A DNA stretch of 64,000 nt from Rhizobium sp. FY34 (GTDB lineage Bacteria; Pseudomonadota; Alphaproteobacteria; Rhizobiales; Rhizobiaceae). A model generated the notes under the pieces. The model did not search any database, had not been told where the DNA came from, and saw only the letters and a list, made by a program, of their open reading frames with translations. Numbering within the stretch: the stretch's first letter is position 1; each line of letters starts with the position of its first letter. The position numbers and the translations under genes are program-made. Shown one piece after another: positions 35,986 through 46,233 of this stretch. The stretch covers positions 62,001 to 126,000 of the forward strand of contig NZ_STFZ01000008.1 in NCBI RefSeq assembly GCF_005222845.1. Direction: 5' to 3'.

Positions 35986-37784
35986 TGGAAAAGAACCGCA
36001 ATTACTTCATCGCGATCGGGCTTTCGGTGCTGATCGTTCTTGCCTGGCAATTCCTCTATATGAACCCGAGGATCGAGGCGCAGCGCGTCGCAGAAGAAGC
36101 GCGTCGCGTGCAGCAGGAACAGTTGCAGGCCGCCAATCCGCAGACCAGTCCGACACCCGGCGTTGCCGTCAACGGAAGCCTGCCAGGCTCGACCCAGGCT
36201 GCCGCCGGCGCCACCCGCGAGCAGGCTTTGGCCCGTTCGCCACGCGTCATCATCGATACGCCGGCTGTCAGCGGTTCGATCAATCTGACCGGCGCACGCT
36301 TTGATGATCTGCACCTGCGTGATTATCATGAGACCGTCGATACGAAGAGCCCGACCATAACGCTCCTGTCGCCGGCCGATACGCGCGAGGGTTATTTCAC
36401 CGAAATCGGCTATATCGCCGGTGAAAATTCCGGCTCGGTGCCTGGACCGAACACGGTCTGGACCCTATCTGGCGGCGACAAGCTGACGGCACAGACGCCC
36501 GTTACGCTGACCTACACCAATGACAAGGGCGTCGTGTTCACCCGTTCGGTCGCGATCGACGAGCATTACATGCTCACCGTCACCGACAAGATCACCAACC
36601 CGACCGGTGAAGCCGTCAACCTGGCCTCCTATGGCCGCGTGACCCGCTACAACAAGCCGGACCATGCCTCGGTCTACGTCATCCATGAGGGCTTCATCGG
36701 CGTTCTGGGCAAGGAAGGCGGACTTTCTGAACACAGCTATAGCAGCATCGAGAAGGAAGCCTCGGTCAATCCGAAGGCGACCGGCGGCTGGCTTGGCATT
36801 ACCGACAAGTACTGGGCCTCGGCACTCGTACCGCCGCAGGCTGTTCCCTATGAGGCGCGCTTCACGCATTTCACCGATGGCCAGTCGCGCTACCAGGCCG
36901 ACTACAAGACCGACGCCATCAGCATCGCCGCCGGCCAGACCTCCGAATTGAAGAACCTGATCTTTGCCGGCGCAAAGGAAGTTCCGCTTGTCGATGGCTA
37001 TGAGCAGACGCTCTCCATTCCGCGCTTTGACCTTCTGATCGACTGGGGATGGTTCTACTTCATCACCAAGCCGATGTTTAAGCTTATGGACTTCTTCTTC
37101 CGCTATTTCGGCAATTTCGGCGTGGCGATCCTGTGCACCACGATCGTGGTGAAGGCATTGTTCTTCCCGCTGGCCAGCAAGCAATATGCTTCGATGGCGG
37201 CGATGAAGCGCGTGCAGCCAAAAATGGAAGAACTGAAGGCCAAGCATGGCGATGACCGCATGGCGCTGCAGCAATCCATGATGCAGCTCTACAAGGAAGA
37301 AAAGATCAATCCGATTGCAGGCTGCTGGCCGGTCGTACTGCAGATCCCGATCTTCTTCTCGCTTTACAAGGTCATCTACGTCACGATCGAAATGCGCCAT
37401 GCGCCGTTCTTCGGCTGGATCCAGGATCTGTCGGCTCCGGACCCGACATCGCTGTTCAACCTGTTCGGCCTGCTTCCCTTTGACGTTCCGCATGCGCTGA
37501 TGATCGGCGTCTGGCCGATCATCATGGGCATCACCATGTTCCTGCAGATGCGCATGAACCCGACGCCGCCGGATCCGACCCAAGCGATGATCTTCACCTG
37601 GATGCCGCTGGTCTTCACCTTCATGCTGGCCTCATTCCCGGCCGGTCTGGTGATCTACTGGGCGTGGAACAATACGCTGTCGATCACGCAGCAGGCGCTC
37701 ATCATGAAGCGCCACGGCGCAAAGATCGAGTTGCTCGACAATCTGGTGGGGCTCTTCAAGCGAAAATCGCCCGCCAATAAATAA
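35982..37784 (+). CDS. yidC: Membrane protein insertase YidC
   Basis: Inserts and folds inner-membrane proteins, alone or with SecYEG. The 600-residue form has an N-terminal anchor ([23 protein letters not shown]), a long periplasmic beta-domain (about 55-350) and the conserved five-helix core starting at about 365. Core features include [36 protein letters not shown] (cytoplasmic hairpin), [20 protein letters not shown] and [20 protein letters not shown]. Two consecutive ATGs (35982 and 35985) are possible starts. A terminator follows. Confidence 0.96.
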   Translation: MMEKNRNYFIAIGLSVLIVLAWQFLYMNPRIEAQRVAEEARRVQQEQLQAANPQTSPTPGVAVNGSLPGSTQAAAGATREQALARSPRVIIDTPAVSGSINLTGARFDDLHLRDYHETVDTKSPTITLLSPADTREGYFTEIGYIAGENSGSVPGPNTVWTLSGGDKLTAQTPVTLTYTNDKGVVFTRSVAIDEHYMLTVTDKITNPTGEAVNLASYGRVTRYNKPDHASVYVIHEGFIGVLGKEGGLSEHSYSSIEKEASVNPKATGGWLGITDKYWASALVPPQAVPYEARFTHFTDGQSRYQADYKTDAISIAAGQTSELKNLIFAGAKEVPLVDGYEQTLSIPRFDLLIDWGWFYFITKPMFKLMDFFFRYFGNFGVAILCTTIVVKALFFPLASKQYASMAAMKRVQPKMEELKAKHGDDRMALQQSMMQLYKEEKINPIAGCWPVVLQIPIFFSLYKVIYVTIEMRHAPFFGWIQDLSAPDPTSLFNLFGLLPFDVPHALMIGVWPIIMGITMFLQMRMNPTPPDPTQAMIFTWMPLVFTFMLASFPAGLVIYWAWNNTLSITQQALIMKRHGAKIELLDNLVGLFKRKSPANK

Positions 37785-37794
37785 CACCGACCAG

Positions 37795-37825
37795 AGACCC
37801 CGGCCTTGTCCGGGGTCTTTCGTTT
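37795..37825 (+). terminator. Rho-independent terminator after yidC
   Basis: The stem AGACCCCGG / CCGGGGTCT with loop CCTTGT is followed by TTTCGTTT. It ends the rpmH-rnpA-yidC transcript, which also supports starting engB after it. Confidence 0.75.
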
Positions 37826-37898
37826 ACGGGCTGCCTTTTTGGCCGATGCCTTGACATTGCGGTGTAAAACCGTGAAGCCGGGCGCTAAATCAAAGACA

Positions 37899-38573
37899 AT
37901 GGCGACAAACGACATGGCAACGACACCGACACCCGAGGAAAGGCCGCTTTTCGGCCGCCCGTGGACCTTTATCCGCGGCGTACCCTCCCTGCAGTTCCTG
38001 CCACCGGAAGGCCCGCTGGAAGTGGCCTTTGCCGGCCGTTCCAATGTCGGCAAGTCATCGCTGATCAATGCGCTGGTCGGCCAAAAGGGTCTTGCACGCA
38101 CGTCCAACACGCCGGGCCGTACGCAAGAGCTTAACTATTTCGTGCCGGAGGGCTATTCCGGCGGGGCCGGCGACATGCCGCCAATGGCGCTGGTCGACAT
38201 GCCCGGCTACGGCTATGCACAGGCGCCGAAGGACCATGTGGAAGCCTGGACAAAGCTGGTATTCGATTATCTGCGCGGTCGCGCGACGCTAAAGCGCGTC
38301 TATGTGCTGATCGACAGCCGTCACGGCATCAAGAAGAATGATGACGACGTGCTGGACCTGCTCGACAAGGCGGCCGTTTCCTACCAGATCGTGCTGACCA
38401 AGACCGACAAGATCAAGCCGCCGGCCGTCGTGAAGCTCTTGGCCGACACGCGCGAAAAGATCCGCAAGCGGCCTGCCGCTTATCCGGACGTTCTCTCCAC
38501 GTCTTCGGAAAAGTTCGAAGGACTGGATGAGTTGCGCCGCGCCATCTGCGAGACGGTCGGCCGGTCGGCCTGA
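37899..38573 (+). CDS. engB: Ribosome biogenesis GTPase EngB (YihA/YsxC)
   Basis: An essential GTPase for 50S subunit assembly. In 224 residues it shows G1 [14 protein letters not shown] (46-59), the switch I Thr in [14 protein letters not shown]3 [10 protein letters not shown] (about 101), G4 TKTDKIK (about 171) and G5 [13 protein letters not shown]. The ATG at 37899 gives the family length; in-frame codons further upstream run through the yidC terminator and are not expected to be translated. The ribosome site is weak. Confidence 0.93.
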   Translation: MATNDMATTPTPEERPLFGRPWTFIRGVPSLQFLPPEGPLEVAFAGRSNVGKSSLINALVGQKGLARTSNTPGRTQELNYFVPEGYSGGAGDMPPMALVDMPGYGYAQAPKDHVEAWTKLVFDYLRGRATLKRVYVLIDSRHGIKKNDDDVLDLLDKAAVSYQIVLTKTDKIKPPAVVKLLADTREKIRKRPAAYPDVLSTSSEKFEGLDELRRAICETVGRSA

Positions 38574-38580
38574 GACCGTC

Positions 38581-39315
38581 TCACGGGATACGGGTCTCTC
38601 CGGAGACAAGAAGTGCGCCCGTCGGCTGTCCAGCCGGCGAGCCACCGAGAGGTTCCAGGCTGACGGCAAGCGTGGCGTTTCCATCCTGTAGCCTGGCGCG
38701 CTGGGCTTGCGGCACCACAAGCGCGCCCGCGCCCTCAGCCGTTTGCGGCAGGACGCCGAGCGATATCGCCGGATCGCTGCCGCGCATCAGCCAGACTTCA
38801 AGGGACTGCTGACCGGAGGCACTATTGGCGAAGGGTGCTAGTTGCAGTATGCCGCTTTTCGCATCATAGCGGGCAATAAGGCCAAGCGCGCTGTTTCCGT
38901 CACCCTTCATGCTGGCAAGCACGGGCGCTCCTGCCCGGCTGACCGTCGTCCGTTCCGCATTCAGGATCGTGCCCACGAGCAGGAAGATCGAACCCAGCGC
39001 AAGGCCGCGCCAGAAGGCGACCGACGCCCAGAGAGAGCTGATCAGCCGGACATTGCCGGAACGGGCCGGAAGTGCCAAGGGCCGGGTATCCCGGCGTGGC
39101 AAAGCGAAATCCGATGAGACAATCGTGGTATATTCATCGTCCAGCGTGCCGAGATTTTCCTGCCAGCGCGCAACGATGGCGGCAAAGGCCTTGTCGGTGC
39201 GAAGACGCGCTTCGACCCTGGCGCGCGCCTCACTTGAGAGCACGCCCAGCACATATTCGCCGGCAAGTACTTCGTCGCGGGGGCGGTCCCCTTCGCTCTG
39301 GTCTGGCCTTGTCAT
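38581..39315 (-). CDS. Anti-sigma factor, RskA family
   Basis: A 244-residue membrane anti-sigma factor. The N-terminal part (about 14-75: [29 protein letters not shown], then [19 protein letters not shown]) is the RskA/ASD-like sigma-binding region; no Cys-rich zinc motif is present. One membrane helix lies at about 103-120 ([17 protein letters not shown]), then the C-terminal periplasmic RskA domain. The ATG at 39315 is preceded by GGA. Such genes normally follow the gene for their ECF sigma factor. None is present here, only a short frame resembling a sigma-factor C-terminus that ends in ATGA at this start. Confidence 0.82.
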   Translation of the reverse strand: MTRPDQSEGDRPRDEVLAGEYVLGVLSSEARARVEARLRTDKAFAAIVARWQENLGTLDDEYTTIVSSDFALPRRDTRPLALPARSGNVRLISSLWASVAFWRGLALGSIFLLVGTILNAERTTVSRAGAPVLASMKGDGNSALGLIARYDAKSGILQLAPFANSASGQQSLEVWLMRGSDPAISLGVLPQTAEGAGALVVPQAQRARLQDGNATLAVSLEPLGGSPAGQPTGALLVSGETRIP

Positions 39316-39635
39316 CGATCCATGCACTTTCTCGATTTCAGAAGGCTTCGTCGAAACCCGATCCCGACAGTTCTGCTGGCCCTGTTCGGCAATCTTGCGA
39401 CGGCACGATCCAACAGGTGCCGATCGCCAGGCCCAGGGAAAGTTCAGAATCCTTGTCTTGGGCGCAGCTGTCAATGTGGGTTTGCTTAACAAAGACCCGC
39501 CATGCACTATCCATAGCACAGACTGAGACAATTGCGCTTTCTGGTTTTGGTTACGGGCATTTGTTGCCTTCAGATTATTTCCTCCGTCAAAAACATGGGG
39601 TACAAGGCCGCACCGCAGGTTCCAGAGGTGTAGTG
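39316..39635. other. Intergenic region between anti-sigma gene and argB
   Basis: A 320-base divergent gap. It contains a possible sigma-factor remnant on the minus strand (39312-39443) next to the anti-sigma start, and an AGAGGTG ribosome site before argB. No clear promoter hexamers or other gene were found. Confidence 0.5.
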
Positions 39636-40523
39636 ATGTCCCCTTCCGAAAGTGAGATGCAGGCCCGTCTTCTGGCGCAGGCCCTGCCCTTCATGCAGCG
39701 TTACGAGAACAAGACCATCGTCGTGAAATATGGCGGCCACGCCATGGGCGATTCCGCGCTCGGAAAGGCCTTTGCCGAGGATATCGCACTCTTGAAGCAA
39801 TCAGGCGTCAATCCGATCGTCGTGCATGGTGGCGGGCCGCAGATCGGTGCCATGCTGACCAAGATGGGCATCGAATCGAAGTTCGAGGGCGGCCTGCGCG
39901 TCACCGACCAGAAGACGGTCGAGATCGTCGAAATGGTTCTGGCCGGTTCGATCAACAAGGAAATCGTCGCGCTCATCAACCAGACGGGCGAATGGGCCAT
40001 TGGCCTTTGCGGCAAGGATGGCAACATGGTGTTTGCCGAAAAGGCCCGCAAGACCGTCATCGATCCGGACAGCCATATCGAACGCGTGCTCGATCTCGGC
40101 TTTGTCGGCGAAGTGGTGGAAGTCGACCGGACCCTGCTTGATCTGCTTGCCAAGTCGGAAATGATCCCGGTGATTGCCCCCGTTGCTCCGGGCCGTGACG
40201 GTGCGACCTACAATATCAATGCCGATACCTTTGCTGGCGCGATTGCCGGTGCACTTCGGGCAGACCGCCTGCTTTTCCTCACCGATGTTCCCGGCGTTCT
40301 CGACAAGGACAAGAACCTCATCAAGGAACTTTCGGTCTCCCAGGCGCAGGCTCTGATCAAGGATGGCACGATTTCCGGCGGCATGATCCCCAAGGTCGAG
40401 ACCTGCATCGAGGCGATCAAGGCCGGTGTGCAGGGCGTCGTCATCCTGAACGGCAAGACATCGCATGCCGTGCTTCTGGAGATCTTCACCGAAGGTGGTG
40501 CCGGAACACTGATCGTTCCCTGA
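39636..40523 (+). CDS. argB: Acetylglutamate kinase
   Basis: Phosphorylates N-acetylglutamate in arginine synthesis, usually the arginine-inhibited step. 295 residues with the amino-acid-kinase fold: [13 protein letters not shown] (Lys near the N-terminus), [15 protein letters not shown], the acetylglutamate-binding [54 protein letters not shown], and [13 protein letters not shown]. The ATG has AGAGGTG five bases upstream. An in-frame open stretch runs back to 39072 but has no homology-like content and crosses the opposing anti-sigma gene. Confidence 0.95.
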   Translation: MSPSESEMQARLLAQALPFMQRYENKTIVVKYGGHAMGDSALGKAFAEDIALLKQSGVNPIVVHGGGPQIGAMLTKMGIESKFEGGLRVTDQKTVEIVEMVLAGSINKEIVALINQTGEWAIGLCGKDGNMVFAEKARKTVIDPDSHIERVLDLGFVGEVVEVDRTLLDLLAKSEMIPVIAPVAPGRDGATYNINADTFAGAIAGALRADRLLFLTDVPGVLDKDKNLIKELSVSQAQALIKDGTISGGMIPKVETCIEAIKAGVQGVVILNGKTSHAVLLEIFTEGGAGTLIVP

Positions 40524-41429
40524 TCAGGAGCGGGTCACAAGCGCCAGGATGCATGCAACGATCAGCAGGCATCCGGCCACTTCCAGCCGGTTGATCTTTT
40601 CCTTGAACAGAAAGACCGAGGCCATGAAGGTGAAGACAAGCTCGATCTGGCCGAGCGCCCGCACATAGGCCACCTGTTGCAGTGTCATGGCGGTGAACCA
40701 ACCGGCCGAGCCGACCACGCCCGCCAGTCCCACCAGCGACGAGGTACGCCAGGAGCGGACAACTTTGCCGATCTCGCTTCTGTCGGTCGCCAGCATCCAG
40801 ACCAGCATATACAGCGTCTGGAAACCGGTCACGCAGGCCAGCGTGAAAGCCGCCTGCATGACTGCATTCGGACCATCCAGCGAGAGCGAGGCCGAGCGAT
40901 AGGCAACCGCGGAAATACCGAACACGCCGCCCGACGCAATGCCGATCAGCGCCGTGCGGCTGGCCAAAGCGCGCAAGAGACCGGAGGGCGACAGCGGCGA
41001 GCGGGCCACCGAGATGATCATCACCCCGACAATGCCGGTGAGGATTGCCAGCACTGTGCCTAGGCTCAGCGTTTCACCCAGAATGAGAAGGCCAAACAGC
41101 GCCGCCTGCATGGGTTCGGTCTTCGAATAGGCCGTGCCGACGGTGAAATTGCGCAGTGAAAACAGATAGACCAGCATCATGGTCGCATAGATCTGCGCCA
41201 GCCCGCCAATGATGACCCAGAAGGCAAAGCCAAGGTTCAGGCCCGGCAGGCGATAGCCGCCGATCACATGCAGTGCGAGCACATAGAGAACCGCCACGGG
41301 CAAGCCGTAGCCGAAGCGCACGAAGCTTGCGCCGCGTGTGCCAAGCGAGCCCTGCAGATGCTTCTGAAGCACAGACCGCAGGTTTTGCAGGAAGGCGGCG
41401 GCAATGGTGATGGGGATCCAGAGTTCCAT
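40524..41429 (-). CDS. DMT-superfamily transporter (EamA domain)
   Basis: A 301-residue inner-membrane protein with about ten hydrophobic helices arranged as two EamA repeats. The first repeat ends with YSKTEPMQAALFGLLILGETLSLGTVLAILTGIVGVMII; the second has ELVFTFMASVFLFKEKINRLEVAGCLLIVACILAL. Members export or import small metabolites; the substrate here cannot be read. Its stop abuts that of argB, and its start is 101 bases from the divergent HAD phosphatase gene. Confidence 0.88.
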   Translation of the reverse strand: MELWIPITIAAAFLQNLRSVLQKHLQGSLGTRGASFVRFGYGLPVAVLYVLALHVIGGYRLPGLNLGFAFWVIIGGLAQIYATMMLVYLFSLRNFTVGTAYSKTEPMQAALFGLLILGETLSLGTVLAILTGIVGVMIISVARSPLSPSGLLRALASRTALIGIASGGVFGISAVAYRSASLSLDGPNAVMQAAFTLACVTGFQTLYMLVWMLATDRSEIGKVVRSWRTSSLVGLAGVVGSAGWFTAMTLQQVAYVRALGQIELVFTFMASVFLFKEKINRLEVAGCLLIVACILALVTRS

Positions 41430-41530
41430 GCATGGCGGCTATCACGCCCTTTCCGGCCCGCCAAGCCAGACGCAAGCCTGTACGGTACGCCGCACTTTCT
41501 TTTCGCGCCGGCCCGGTGCATAAAGCGCGC

Positions 41531-42241
41531 ATGCCACAGCTCGATAACACGCCCGATCCCGCCGCCTTTGCGCATATCCGTGACTGGGTCTTCGACCTCG
41601 ACAACACGCTCTATCCGCATCACATCAACCTGTTTTCGCAGATCGACCGCAATATGACGGATTTCGTCGCGGAACTGCTGCAGATGGAGCGGGAAGAGGC
41701 GCGCGCGCTGCAAAAGCGCTATTACCATGAGCATGGCACGACGCTGAAAGGCCTGATGATGCATCATGGCATCGATCCGAACGCCTTTCTGGAACGGGCG
41801 CATGCTATCGATTACTCGGCGCTGCTGCCGCATCCGGATCTGGGAGATGCGATCAAGGCGCTGCCCGGCCGCAAGTTCATCTTCACCAATGGCACTGTGT
41901 CACATGCCAAAGCCGCCGCCCGTGCGCTGGGCATTCTGGATCATTTCGACGATATTTTCGATATCGTGGCAGCTGATTATGTGCCAAAGCCTGCCGGCGA
42001 GACCTATGACAAGTTTGCAAGCCTGAACCGCATCGATACGCGCCATGCCGCCATGTTCGAGGATCTACCGCGCAATCTCGTGGTTCCGCGTGCGCTAGGC
42101 ATGAAAACGGTGTTGCTCGTGCCGCGTAATCTTGGTGATTTCATCATAGAGCGCTGGGAACAAGCCGAAGACGATGATCCGAATGTCGATCATATGACCG
42201 ATGACCTGACGAGCTTCCTGCAAGCCATTCTGGCCCGTTAG
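41531..42241 (+). CDS. HAD-family pyrimidine 5'-nucleotidase
   Basis: A 236-residue haloacid dehalogenase-fold phosphatase of the subgroup annotated as pyrimidine 5'-nucleotidase (yeast Sdt1-like). Motif I is WVFDLDNTLYPHH (nucleophile Asp near 18), motif II FIFTNGTVSHAKAAARALG, motif III Lys in DYVPKPAGETYDKF and motif IV MFEDLPRNL. The ATG at 41531 begins the conserved sequence. The exact nucleotide substrate is inferred. Confidence 0.88.
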   Translation: MPQLDNTPDPAAFAHIRDWVFDLDNTLYPHHINLFSQIDRNMTDFVAELLQMEREEARALQKRYYHEHGTTLKGLMMHHGIDPNAFLERAHAIDYSALLPHPDLGDAIKALPGRKFIFTNGTVSHAKAAARALGILDHFDDIFDIVAADYVPKPAGETYDKFASLNRIDTRHAAMFEDLPRNLVVPRALGMKTVLLVPRNLGDFIIERWEQAEDDDPNVDHMTDDLTSFLQAILAR

Positions 42242-42340
42242 ATTACCAAAGCTTCATGGAGGTTACGGATGTTTAAGTGGTCCTGCGGGCCACGGCGCCC
42301 TACCTTGTCCCTATACCAATAACGGACAAGGAAACATTCC

Positions 42341-43021
42341 ATGACGATCAAGACCTATGCTCTCGCAGCGCTGGGCGCGACGCTTCTGCTTGGCGCCGCA
42401 GCCCCCGCAAGCTTTGCTGCCTCCGGTCGTCCTGGCCATGACGGTCCCGGCCGCGGCGGCCCTGAACGCGCCATGATGCAGGATGTGATGTTTGTGCGCC
42501 TGCTGAAAAATGCCGACGCCAACAAGGACGGCAAGATTTCCAAGGAAGAAGTCGCCGCCTGGCAGGAGAGCCTGTTTGCGCAGGCCGACACCAACAAGGA
42601 TGGCACGCTGACGCCCGGCGAAATGCGCGAATTCCGCCAGGCCCGCATGGAAGCCTGGCGTGAAAGCCGCAAGGCAGAGCGCGCCGAAAACGGCAACATG
42701 CCCGGTGATATGGACATGGCAGACGGTACGGCCCCACCGGCCGGCGGCCCCAAGGACAAGCCCGGTCACCATGAAATGGCCGATGGCGAAGGCGGCCCCG
42801 GCCGTCACCACGGCGACGGCCCTCGCCATGGCATGCGCGACGGCATGGGCCAGCGCGGCATGATGCCCGGCATTGCCATGGTGCGCATGGCCGATACCGA
42901 CGAGAACGGCCAGATCAGCCGCGCCGAGGCAACCGCTGCCGTGGACAAGATGTTTGCCCGCATGGACCGCAACAAGGACGGCGTGATTTCCATCGACGAC
43001 ATGCCCGACAGCCCGATGTAA
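42341..43021 (+). CDS. Secreted EF-hand calcium-binding protein
   Basis: 226 residues with a signal peptide (cleaved around ASFAASG, residues 24-28) and four EF-hand-type loops: NADANKDGKISKEE (about 52), ADTNKDGTLTPGE (about 77), ADTDENGQISRAE (about 188) and MDRNKDGVISIDD (about 209). The two pairs are separated by about 80 residues rich in Met, Asp, Gly and His (HHEMADGEGGPGRHHGDGPRH region), which may bind other metals. The ATG has AAGGA upstream. No enzyme domain is present, so it may be a periplasmic calcium buffer or sensor. Confidence 0.85.
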   Translation: MTIKTYALAALGATLLLGAAAPASFAASGRPGHDGPGRGGPERAMMQDVMFVRLLKNADANKDGKISKEEVAAWQESLFAQADTNKDGTLTPGEMREFRQARMEAWRESRKAERAENGNMPGDMDMADGTAPPAGGPKDKPGHHEMADGEGGPGRHHGDGPRHGMRDGMGQRGMMPGIAMVRMADTDENGQISRAEATAAVDKMFARMDRNKDGVISIDDMPDSPM

Positions 43022-43049
43022 GCGGTCCGCCCACTGCTGACACGGGATG

Positions 43050-43086
43050 GAAGCCCGCTCCTGACGCCTCAGGGGCGGGCTTCTTC
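43050..43086. terminator. Terminator after the EF-hand gene
   Basis: GAAGCCCGCTCC pairs with GGGGCGGGCTTC around a 10-base loop, followed by TTCC. The right arm overlaps the last codons and stop of the opposing LOG gene, so it may act in both directions. Confidence 0.65.
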
Positions 43087-43944
43087 CAGTTCATAGAAGT
43101 CGGCAATCACCTTCCAGGCCTCCTCGGCCGTCTCCACGAAGGTGATCAGTTCCATGTCTTCCGGCGCGATCGTGCCGAAATCGGCCAGCGCCTGAAAATC
43201 GATGATCGTGTTCCAGAACTTTTCGGCAAACAGGATCAGCGGAATGCGCGCCATGCGCCGCGTCTGGATCAGCGTCACGGCCTCGAACAGCTCGTCCAGC
43301 GTGCCGAAACCACCCGGAAACACGGCAATCGCCCGCGCCCGCATGAGGAAATGCATCTTGCGGATGGCGAAATAGTGGAAGTTGAAGCTGAGCGCCGGCG
43401 TTACATAGGGGTTGGGCGCCTGCTCATGCGGCAGGAGAATGTTGAGGCCAATGGTGGGCGCGCCGGCTTCGGATGCGCCGCGGTTTCCGGCCTCCATCAC
43501 ACCCGGCCCGCCACCGGTGATGACGACGAATTCCTGATGATCGTGATGCGCCGATTCTTTGGCGCAGAGCGCTGCGAACTTGCGGGCTTCTTCGTAATAG
43601 ACAGAGGCTTCCGTCAGGTTCTTGCGCTGAACCTCATTGCGCGCCGCCCAGGGATCCGCGCCGGGGGCCGGGATGCGGGCGCCGCCGAACAGAACGACGG
43701 TGGACTGGATGCCCATTTCGGCAAGCATCATTTCCGGCTTCAACAATTCCAGCTGCAGGCGAACCGGGCGAAGTTCGTCGCGGCAGAGAAAATCCTCGTC
43801 CGTATAGGCAAGCCTATAGGAGGGCGATACCGATTGCGGGGTCTTGGGAATGGAGCGAGCCCGCAGCTTGTCGACGGAACTGTCCTTCAGCGGATCGAAC
43901 ACCCCGCCCGCGCGTCTCAACCGGTCCTGCTTGCCTGTCGCCAT
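43069..43944 (-). CDS. LOG-family Rossmann-fold protein (TIGR00730-like)
   Basis: A 291-residue member of the LOG / lysine-decarboxylase-like family; characterised members hydrolyse nucleoside monophosphates, including cytokinin ribotides, to free bases. The family site VFPGGFGTLDELFEAVTLIQT (about 205) and the upstream VVITGGGPGVMEAGNRGA are clear. It has an extra N-terminal segment of about 85 residues not found in the short (about 190-residue) LOGs. The ATG at 43944 has GAAGGA seven bases upstream; ATG 43965 is an alternative. A role in cytokinin release is possible but not shown. Confidence 0.85.
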   Translation of the reverse strand: MATGKQDRLRRAGGVFDPLKDSSVDKLRARSIPKTPQSVSPSYRLAYTDEDFLCRDELRPVRLQLELLKPEMMLAEMGIQSTVVLFGGARIPAPGADPWAARNEVQRKNLTEASVYYEEARKFAALCAKESAHHDHQEFVVITGGGPGVMEAGNRGASEAGAPTIGLNILLPHEQAPNPYVTPALSFNFHYFAIRKMHFLMRARAIAVFPGGFGTLDELFEAVTLIQTRRMARIPLILFAEKFWNTIIDFQALADFGTIAPEDMELITFVETAEEAWKVIADFYELEEARP

Positions 43945-44150
43945 GGTCTTGTCCTTCGTGGTCATATCGCCGATGCCTAATTTTAGGACCGAAGTGTTTA
44001 CGGAAGTGTGCGGTTGCGCCGCTACAGCCGATCCTGGCTCCAAATCGCATTGACGCTTGAGTGGCGGTCGCTTAGAGCAAAAGGCACTGTTTTGCCAGTC
44101 GGCAGAGCGCTTCCCCTCATCACGTTCCGTTTGACATCCAAGGAATTCCC

Positions 44151-45020
44151 ATGACCAGCCCCGAAGCCAAGGATTTCTCCTCCCTCGAAGCGACGATCGA
44201 AAAAGCCTTCGATAATCGGGACAGTGTCACCATCGGCACGAAGGGCGAAATCCGCGATGCCGTCGAGGAGGCGCTGAACCTTCTGGATGCCGGCACGCTG
44301 CGCGTTGCGGCACGTGGTGAGGATGGCCAGTGGACAGTGCACCAGTGGCTGAAGAAGGCGGTTCTTCTCTCCTTCCGTCTCAACGACATGGAAGTGGTCA
44401 AGGGCGGCCCCGGCGCCTCCACCTGGTGGGACAAGGTGCCCTCCAAGTTCGAAGGCTGGGGCGAAAACCAGTTTCGCGCCGCCGGCTTCCGCGCCGTGCC
44501 GAATGCCGTCGTGCGCCGCTCGGCCTATGTTTCCAAGGGCGTGGTGCTGATGCCCTCCTTCGTCAATCTGGGCGCCTATGTCGGTGAAAACACCATGGTC
44601 GACACCTGGGCGACGGTTGGCTCCTGCGCGCAGATCGGCGCCAATGTGCATCTCTCCGGCGGCGTCGGCATTGGTGGCGTTCTGGAGCCGCTGCAGGCCG
44701 GCCCTACCATCATCGAGGACAATTGCTTCATCGGCGCCCGTTCGGAAGTCGTTGAAGGCTGCATCATCCGCGAAGGATCGGTGCTCGGCATGGGTGTCTA
44801 TATCGGCAAGTCGACCAAGATCGTCGATCGCGCCACCGGCGAAGTCATGTATGGTGAAGTGCCGCCCTATTCCGTGGTCGTTGCCGGCTCCATGCCGTCG
44901 GGCACGGGCACCATGGGCAATGGCCTGCCCGCACCGCATCTCTATTGCGCCGTAATCGTCAAGCGCGTCGATGAAAAGACCCGCTCCAAGACCGGCATCA
45001 ACGAGCTGCTGCGCGACTGA
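44151..45020 (+). CDS. dapD: Tetrahydrodipicolinate N-succinyltransferase
   Basis: Transfers succinyl from succinyl-CoA to tetrahydrodipicolinate in the succinylase branch of lysine and diaminopimelate synthesis. The 289 residues include a helical N-terminus and a left-handed beta-helix with hexapeptide repeats ([23 protein letters not shown], then [18 protein letters not shown]). [19 protein letters not shown] and the C-terminal [18 protein letters not shown] are typical. dapE follows after 16 bases. Confidence 0.96.
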   Translation: MTSPEAKDFSSLEATIEKAFDNRDSVTIGTKGEIRDAVEEALNLLDAGTLRVAARGEDGQWTVHQWLKKAVLLSFRLNDMEVVKGGPGASTWWDKVPSKFEGWGENQFRAAGFRAVPNAVVRRSAYVSKGVVLMPSFVNLGAYVGENTMVDTWATVGSCAQIGANVHLSGGVGIGGVLEPLQAGPTIIEDNCFIGARSEVVEGCIIREGSVLGMGVYIGKSTKIVDRATGEVMYGEVPPYSVVVAGSMPSGTGTMGNGLPAPHLYCAVIVKRVDEKTRSKTGINELLRD

Positions 45021-45036
45021 CCGGAAAGCTTTACCG

Positions 45037-46233
45037 ATGGCCGCGACAGATCCCGTCGAAAACCTTGGCACGCTGATCCGCTGCCCTTCCGTCACCCCTG
45101 CGGAAGGCGGCGCGCTTTCGGTGCTTGAAGCCATGCTGTCACCGCTCGGCTTTGCCGTCGAGCGCCTCACGGCATCGGAAGCCGGCACGCCGGATATCGA
45201 AAACCTCTATGCGCGGCTGGGCCAAACCGGGCCGCATCTGATGTTTGCCGGTCATACGGACGTGGTCCCCGTGGGGGACATCGCCGCCTGGACGCATGCA
45301 CCTTTTGCCGCCGACATTGCCGGGGGCATGATGTATGGCCGCGGCGCCGTCGATATGAAGGGCGGCATCGCCTGTTTTGCTGCAGCCATTGCCCGCCATA
45401 TCGAAAAGCATGGCGCACCGCAGGGTTCGATCTCCTTCCTCATCACCGGCGACGAGGAAGGCCCGGCCATCAATGGCACGGTCAAGCTTCTGGAATGGGC
45501 AGCGGCGAAAGGCGAGCGCTGGGATGCCTGCCTTGTCGGCGAGCCGACAAACCCGGACCAGTTGGGTGACATGATCAAGATTGGCCGGCGCGGCTCGATC
45601 TCCGGTTTCGTCACCGTTCACGGCGTGCAGGGCCATGTTGCCTATCCGCATCTTGCCGACAATCCGCTGCGCGCTGCCGCCGTGATTGCCCAGGCGCTGA
45701 TGCATCCGCCGCTCGATGCCGGCACCGAGAATTTTCCGCCGACGAACCTCGAAGTCACGACGATCGACACGGGCAATACGGCCACCAATGTCATTCCGGC
45801 CAAGGTGACGCTCGCCTTCAACGTCCGTTTCAACGATCTGTGGAGCGTAGAGAGCCTGCAGGCCGAACTGATCCGCCGGCTGGATGCCGCCTGCGCCGAC
45901 GGGACCTTGAGGCCGGGACGCGCTCCGCTCCGCTACGATCTTCGCTGGTCGGAACGGCCAAGCCAGGTTTTCCTGACAAAAAACGATGCGCTCGTCTCGT
46001 CCCTGTCTGGCGCGATCGAGACCGTGACCGGGAACACACCGAAGCTATCGACCACCGGCGGCACATCCGATGCGCGCTTCATCAAGGATTACTGCCCCGT
46101 GGTGGAATTTGGCCTTGTTGGCCAGACCATGCATATGGTGGATGAACGGGTGGCCGTGGCTGATCTGGAAACCCTGACCGAAATCTATGGTCTTTTCCTC
46201 GCGCGCTGGTTTGAGAATGCCGCGTCTGCTTGA
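45037..46233 (+). CDS. dapE: Succinyl-diaminopimelate desuccinylase
   Basis: A di-zinc M20 hydrolase that frees diaminopimelate from its succinyl form, two steps after DapD. The 398 residues show [14 protein letters not shown] (zinc His and Asp), [16 protein letters not shown] (bridging Asp), [13 protein letters not shown] (catalytic Glu pair) and the C-terminal [21 protein letters not shown]. The ATG at 45037 has GGAAAG upstream and begins the conserved [19 protein letters not shown]. The 3' end overlaps the next gene by 17 bases. Confidence 0.96.
   Translation: MAATDPVENLGTLIRCPSVTPAEGGALSVLEAMLSPLGFAVERLTASEAGTPDIENLYARLGQTGPHLMFAGHTDVVPVGDIAAWTHAPFAADIAGGMMYGRGAVDMKGGIACFAAAIARHIEKHGAPQGSISFLITGDEEGPAINGTVKLLEWAAAKGERWDACLVGEPTNPDQLGDMIKIGRRGSISGFVTVHGVQGHVAYPHLADNPLRAAAVIAQALMHPPLDAGTENFPPTNLEVTTIDTGNTATNVIPAKVTLAFNVRFNDLWSVESLQAELIRRLDAACADGTLRPGRAPLRYDLRWSERPSQVFLTKNDALVSSLSGAIETVTGNTPKLSTTGGTSDARFIKDYCPVVEFGLVGQTMHMVDERVAVADLETLTEIYGLFLARWFENAASA

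Noticed and set aside
39072..39635. A possible 188-residue N-terminal extension of argB.
   Set aside because: It crosses the opposing anti-sigma gene and has no kinase similarity; the ATG at 39636 has a good ribosome site and the normal family start.
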